Positions 6,226 through 8,113 of a DNA stretch of 8,113 nucleotides are shown one piece after another; the stretch's first letter is position 1, and each line of letters starts with the position of its first letter. A model generated the notes under the pieces. The model saw only the letters and a program-made list of their open reading frames with translations. It made no database searches and had not been told where the DNA came from. Both the position numbers and the translations under genes were made by a program. Origin of the DNA: Vicinamibacteria bacterium (GTDB lineage: Bacteria; Acidobacteriota; Vicinamibacteria; Vicinamibacterales; 2-12-FULL-66-21); NCBI GenBank assembly GCA_025937075.1, contig JAICSD010000193.1, positions 1-8,113 on the forward strand. Direction: 5' to 3'.

Positions 6226-6461
6226 CGGTAAGGCTCTTCGCGCGCTTGAGGGAGCTGGCGGGAGCCGCGGAGCTACAGCGTGAGTTGCCGGCCGATGCGA
6301 CGGCGCAGGACGCGTGGGAATCTCTGGCGCGCGAGTGGCCGGCGTTGCGGGGCTACACGGCCAGCATCTCGTGCGCGGTGAACGAATCGTACGCGCGGTT
6401 CACGGCGCCGTTGCAGGACGGCGACGAGGTCGCGTTCCTGCCGCCAGTGTCCGGAGGGTGA
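6216..6461 (+). CDS. moaD: Molybdopterin synthase sulfur carrier subunit
   Basis: A small ubiquitin-fold sulfur carrier of 81 residues. The N-terminal strand VTVRLFARLRELAG (3-16) and the C-terminus DGDEVAFLPPVSGG (68-81) are diagnostic. The terminal Gly-Gly is adenylated and thiocarboxylated by a MoeB-type enzyme not present here, then donates sulfur at the MoaE active site. The start is the GTG at 6216, with GGAG five bases upstream inside the end of moaE. The nearby ATG at 6220 belongs to the moaE frame. The length is normal, and the overlap with moaE suggests coupled, near-equimolar synthesis of the two partners. Confidence 0.95.
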   Translation: MHVTVRLFARLRELAGAAELQRELPADATAQDAWESLAREWPALRGYTASISCAVNESYARFTAPLQDGDEVAFLPPVSGG

Positions 6462-6462
6462 G

Positions 6463-6564
6463 CGGGTGCGGGGTGCGGGTGCGAGGTGCAGCGTGCGGCA
6501 TTGGGGATTCGCGGATTGGGGATTCGGGATAAGGGATTGCGGGATTAGGGATTAGGGATTAGGG
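6463..6564 (+). repeat. Two blocks of G-rich heptad repeats with quadruplex potential upstream of prfA
   Basis: The moaD-prfA gap is filled with degenerate 7-nt units. Block 1 has GTGC at 6466, 6473, 6479, 6486 and 6493 (unit like GGGTGCG). Block 2 has eight GGATT/GGATA-like units, with the G before A at 6506, 6514, 6521, 6528, 6535, 6543, 6550 and 6557. The last part is perfect: GGG at 6541, 6548, 6555 and 6562, separated by ATTA, a pattern that can form a three-layer G-quadruplex in the sense-strand DNA or RNA. The last unit leaves AGGG five bases before the prfA GTG, possibly acting as its ribosome site. No promoter was seen in it. Confidence 0.88.
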
Positions 6565-6569
6565 CGCTC

Positions 6570-7622
6570 GTGTTCGATAAGCTGACCGCCGTTGAAACGA
6601 AATACGACCAGCTGATGGCCGAGATGGCGGAGCCTGCCGTGCAGGCGGATGCGGCGAAGTTCCGCAGCCACTCCAAGGCAATCGCCGAGATGCAGCCGCT
6701 CGTCGACAAGTTCCGCGAGTACAAGGACGTCGTCGCCCAGATCAACGCGACCGAAGAGCTTCTGCAGGATCCCGACATGCGCGAGCTCGCGCAGGAGGAA
6801 ATGCGGCAGCTCGAGCAGCGGCGCGACGCCCTTCTGGCCGAGATCAAGGTCCTCCTCGTTCCAAAGGATCCGAACGACGTGAAGAACGTCGTGCTCGAAA
6901 TCCGCGCGGGGACGGGCGGCGACGAAGCCGCGCTCTTCGCGTCCGACCTGTTCCGTATGTACTCACGGTACGCAGAGCGCCAGGCGTGGAAGATCGAAGT
7001 GCTCTCAGTGAGCGAGACGGGCGGCGGCGGCACGAAGGAAGTCATCGCGCTGATCGAAGGCAAGAACGTGTACAGCCGCCTGAAGTACGAGAGCGGCGTG
7101 CACCGCGTGCAGCGCGTGCCGACCACCGAGGCGAGCGGACGTATTCATACGTCGACGGCTACCGTCGCCGTGCTGCCCGAGGCGGAGGAAGTCGACATCC
7201 ACATCGATCCGAAGGATCTCCGGATCGATACGTTCTGTTCCAGCGGGCCTGGCGGCCAGAGCGTCAACACGACGTATTCGGCCGTCCGGATCACGCACAT
7301 CCCGACTGGCCTCGTCGTCTCGCAGCAGGACGAGAAGTCGCAGATCAAGAACCGCGCGAAGGCGATGAAGGTGCTGCGCTCGCGCCTCTACGAGATCGAG
7401 CGCCAGAAGCAGCAGGACGCGATCGCGAAGGACCGGCGCTCGCAGGTCGGCACGGGCGAGCGCTCGGAGAAGATCCGCACGTACAACTTCCCGGAGAACC
7501 GCGTCACCGACCATCGCATCAAGCTGACGACGCACCGCCTCGACCAGGTGCTGCAGGGTGAGCTCGACGAGTACACCGACGCGCTGACCGCCGACCAGCA
7601 GCGCCGCGCGCTCGAAGGGTGA
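6570..7622 (+). CDS. prfA: Peptide chain release factor 1
   Basis: The class I release factor that reads UAA and UAG in the ribosomal A site and triggers peptide release. The 350 residues start MFDKL, typical of the family, with the GTG at 6570. An N-terminal helical region is followed by [14 protein letters not shown] (110-123), [20 protein letters not shown] (176-195) and [11 protein letters not shown] (224-234). The P-x-T tripeptide (PTT, 184-186) is the RF1-type codon-recognition element, where RF2 has SPF. GGQ (228-230) is the catalytic motif whose Gln is methylated by PrmC, encoded next. The lengths of both halves are normal and nothing is missing. AGGG from the upstream heptad array sits five bases before the start. 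The stop overlaps prmC by 4 bp (GTGA). Confidence 0.98.
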   Translation: MFDKLTAVETKYDQLMAEMAEPAVQADAAKFRSHSKAIAEMQPLVDKFREYKDVVAQINATEELLQDPDMRELAQEEMRQLEQRRDALLAEIKVLLVPKDPNDVKNVVLEIRAGTGGDEAALFASDLFRMYSRYAERQAWKIEVLSVSETGGGGTKEVIALIEGKNVYSRLKYESGVHRVQRVPTTEASGRIHTSTATVAVLPEAEEVDIHIDPKDLRIDTFCSSGPGGQSVNTTYSAVRITHIPTGLVVSQQDEKSQIKNRAKAMKVLRSRLYEIERQKQQDAIAKDRRSQVGTGERSEKIRTYNFPENRVTDHRIKLTTHRLDQVLQGELDEYTDALTADQQRRALEG

Positions 7623-8113
7623 ACCTCGGCGACGTCCTACGCGGTGCGACGGAGTACCTGACGAACCACGGCGTCGAGAGCCCGCGCGTCGACGCGGAGC
7701 TGATCCTCGCGCGTGCGCTCGGCCTGAAACGGATCGAGCTCTACACCCAGCACGACCGTTCGCTGACGGAGCCCGAGCGCGACGCCGCCCGCGCGCACGT
7801 CGTGCGCCGCGGCTCGCGCGCGCCGCTCGCGTACATCCTCGGCGACTGGGATTTCCGCCGGCTGACGCTGAAGACCGACGAGCGCGCGCTCATCCCGCGT
7901 CCGGAGACGGAGATCGTCGTCGAGCGCTGCCTCGCGGTCCTCGCCGGCGCGGAGGCGCCGCGCGTCGTCGACGTCGGCACGGGCACCGGCGCGATCGCGC
8001 TCGCGCTGAAGGACGAGCGGCCCGACGCGCAGGTGACCGCGACCGATGTGAGCGAGGACGCCCTCGCGCTCGCCCGCGAGAACGCGGCGGCGACCGGGCT
8101 CGCTGTCGAGCTC
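7619..8113 (+). CDS. prmC: Peptide chain release factor N5-glutamine methyltransferase, 5' part
   Basis: The first 165 residues of PrmC (HemK), which methylates the Gln of the GGQ motif in release factors using SAM; the gene runs off the right edge. The helical N-terminal release-factor-binding domain includes [15 protein letters not shown] (22-36) and [17 protein letters not shown] (63-79), then the family motif [12 protein letters not shown] (91-102) and SAM motif [16 protein letters not shown] (116-130). The catalytic NPPY motif would lie beyond the window. The GTG overlaps the prfA stop; AAGGG just before it is too close to be a good ribosome site, so translational coupling is likely. Third codon positions are almost all G or C, noticeably more so than in moaE upstream. 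Confidence 0.96.
   Translation, partial: MNLGDVLRGATEYLTNHGVESPRVDAELILARALGLKRIELYTQHDRSLTEPERDAARAHVVRRGSRAPLAYILGDWDFRRLTLKTDERALIPRPETEIVVERCLAVLAGAEAPRVVDVGTGTGAIALALKDERPDAQVTATDVSEDALALARENAAATGLAVEL

Noticed and set aside
6541..6564. Telomere or CRISPR repeat
   Set aside because: The units are contiguous heptads without spacers and internal to the chromosome between two housekeeping genes.

Overview
This is a high-GC (roughly two-thirds G+C), densely coded bacterial chromosome segment with nine protein genes, two of them cut by the window edges. There are no RNA genes, transposons, phage genes or CRISPR arrays. GTG starts at six of the eight visible starts, four 4-bp start/stop overlaps, a signal-peptide methyltransferase, a sulfatase-like protein ending in an LRxLGY motif and intergenic GGGATTA heptads together suggest a soil-type Acidobacteriota (Vicinamibacteria-like) genome. 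That placement is an inference from gene-family flavour, not a proof; a deltaproteobacterial-type lineage is not excluded.

Region 1 (1-4253, + strand) is a tightly coupled run of four genes. It holds the 3' part of aspartate ammonia-lyase (aspA), a class I SAM methyltransferase with an apparent signal peptide, a trans-polyprenyl diphosphate synthase with a CrtE/GGPP-synthase-like first Asp motif, and a membrane protein with five predicted helices and a periplasmic alkaline-phosphatase/type I phosphodiesterase-fold domain. Every junction is a GTGA or ATGA overlap, so the genes are probably cotranscribed and translationally coupled. The last protein keeps the fold landmarks but seems to have lost several metal ligands.

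Region 2 (4254-4927) begins with a convergent boundary carrying two mutually inverted palindromes (REP-like, possibly a bidirectional terminator). The stop codon of bioY lies in the second one. bioY (biotin transporter S component, - strand) is then divided from the divergent thiD by only 20 bp between start codons. A good sigma70-type promoter for bioY lies largely inside the thiD start region, and its -35/-10 spacer holds an operator-like dyad, CTGTA-N4-TACAG. This is the most attractive regulatory signal in the window.

Region 3 (4928-6461, + strand) is a cofactor block: thiD (thiamine pyrimidine kinase), then moaE and moaD (the two molybdopterin synthase subunits, in E-D order with a 10-bp overlap). 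moaE has a TATACT -10 box just 7 nt before its GTG, suggesting a leaderless transcript.

Region 4 (6462-8113, + strand) opens with about 100 bp of G-rich heptad repeats, including four evenly spaced GGG tracts that fit an intramolecular G-quadruplex. Next come prfA (release factor 1) and, overlapping by 4 bp, the 5' part of prmC, the methyltransferase that modifies the GGQ glutamine of release factors. Both are textbook partners.

No large unknown system is evident. The points most worth following are the divergent bioY/thiD control region, the apparently inactivated phosphodiesterase-like membrane protein coupled to a GGPP-synthase-like gene, the exported methyltransferase, and the quadruplex-capable heptad array in front of prfA.
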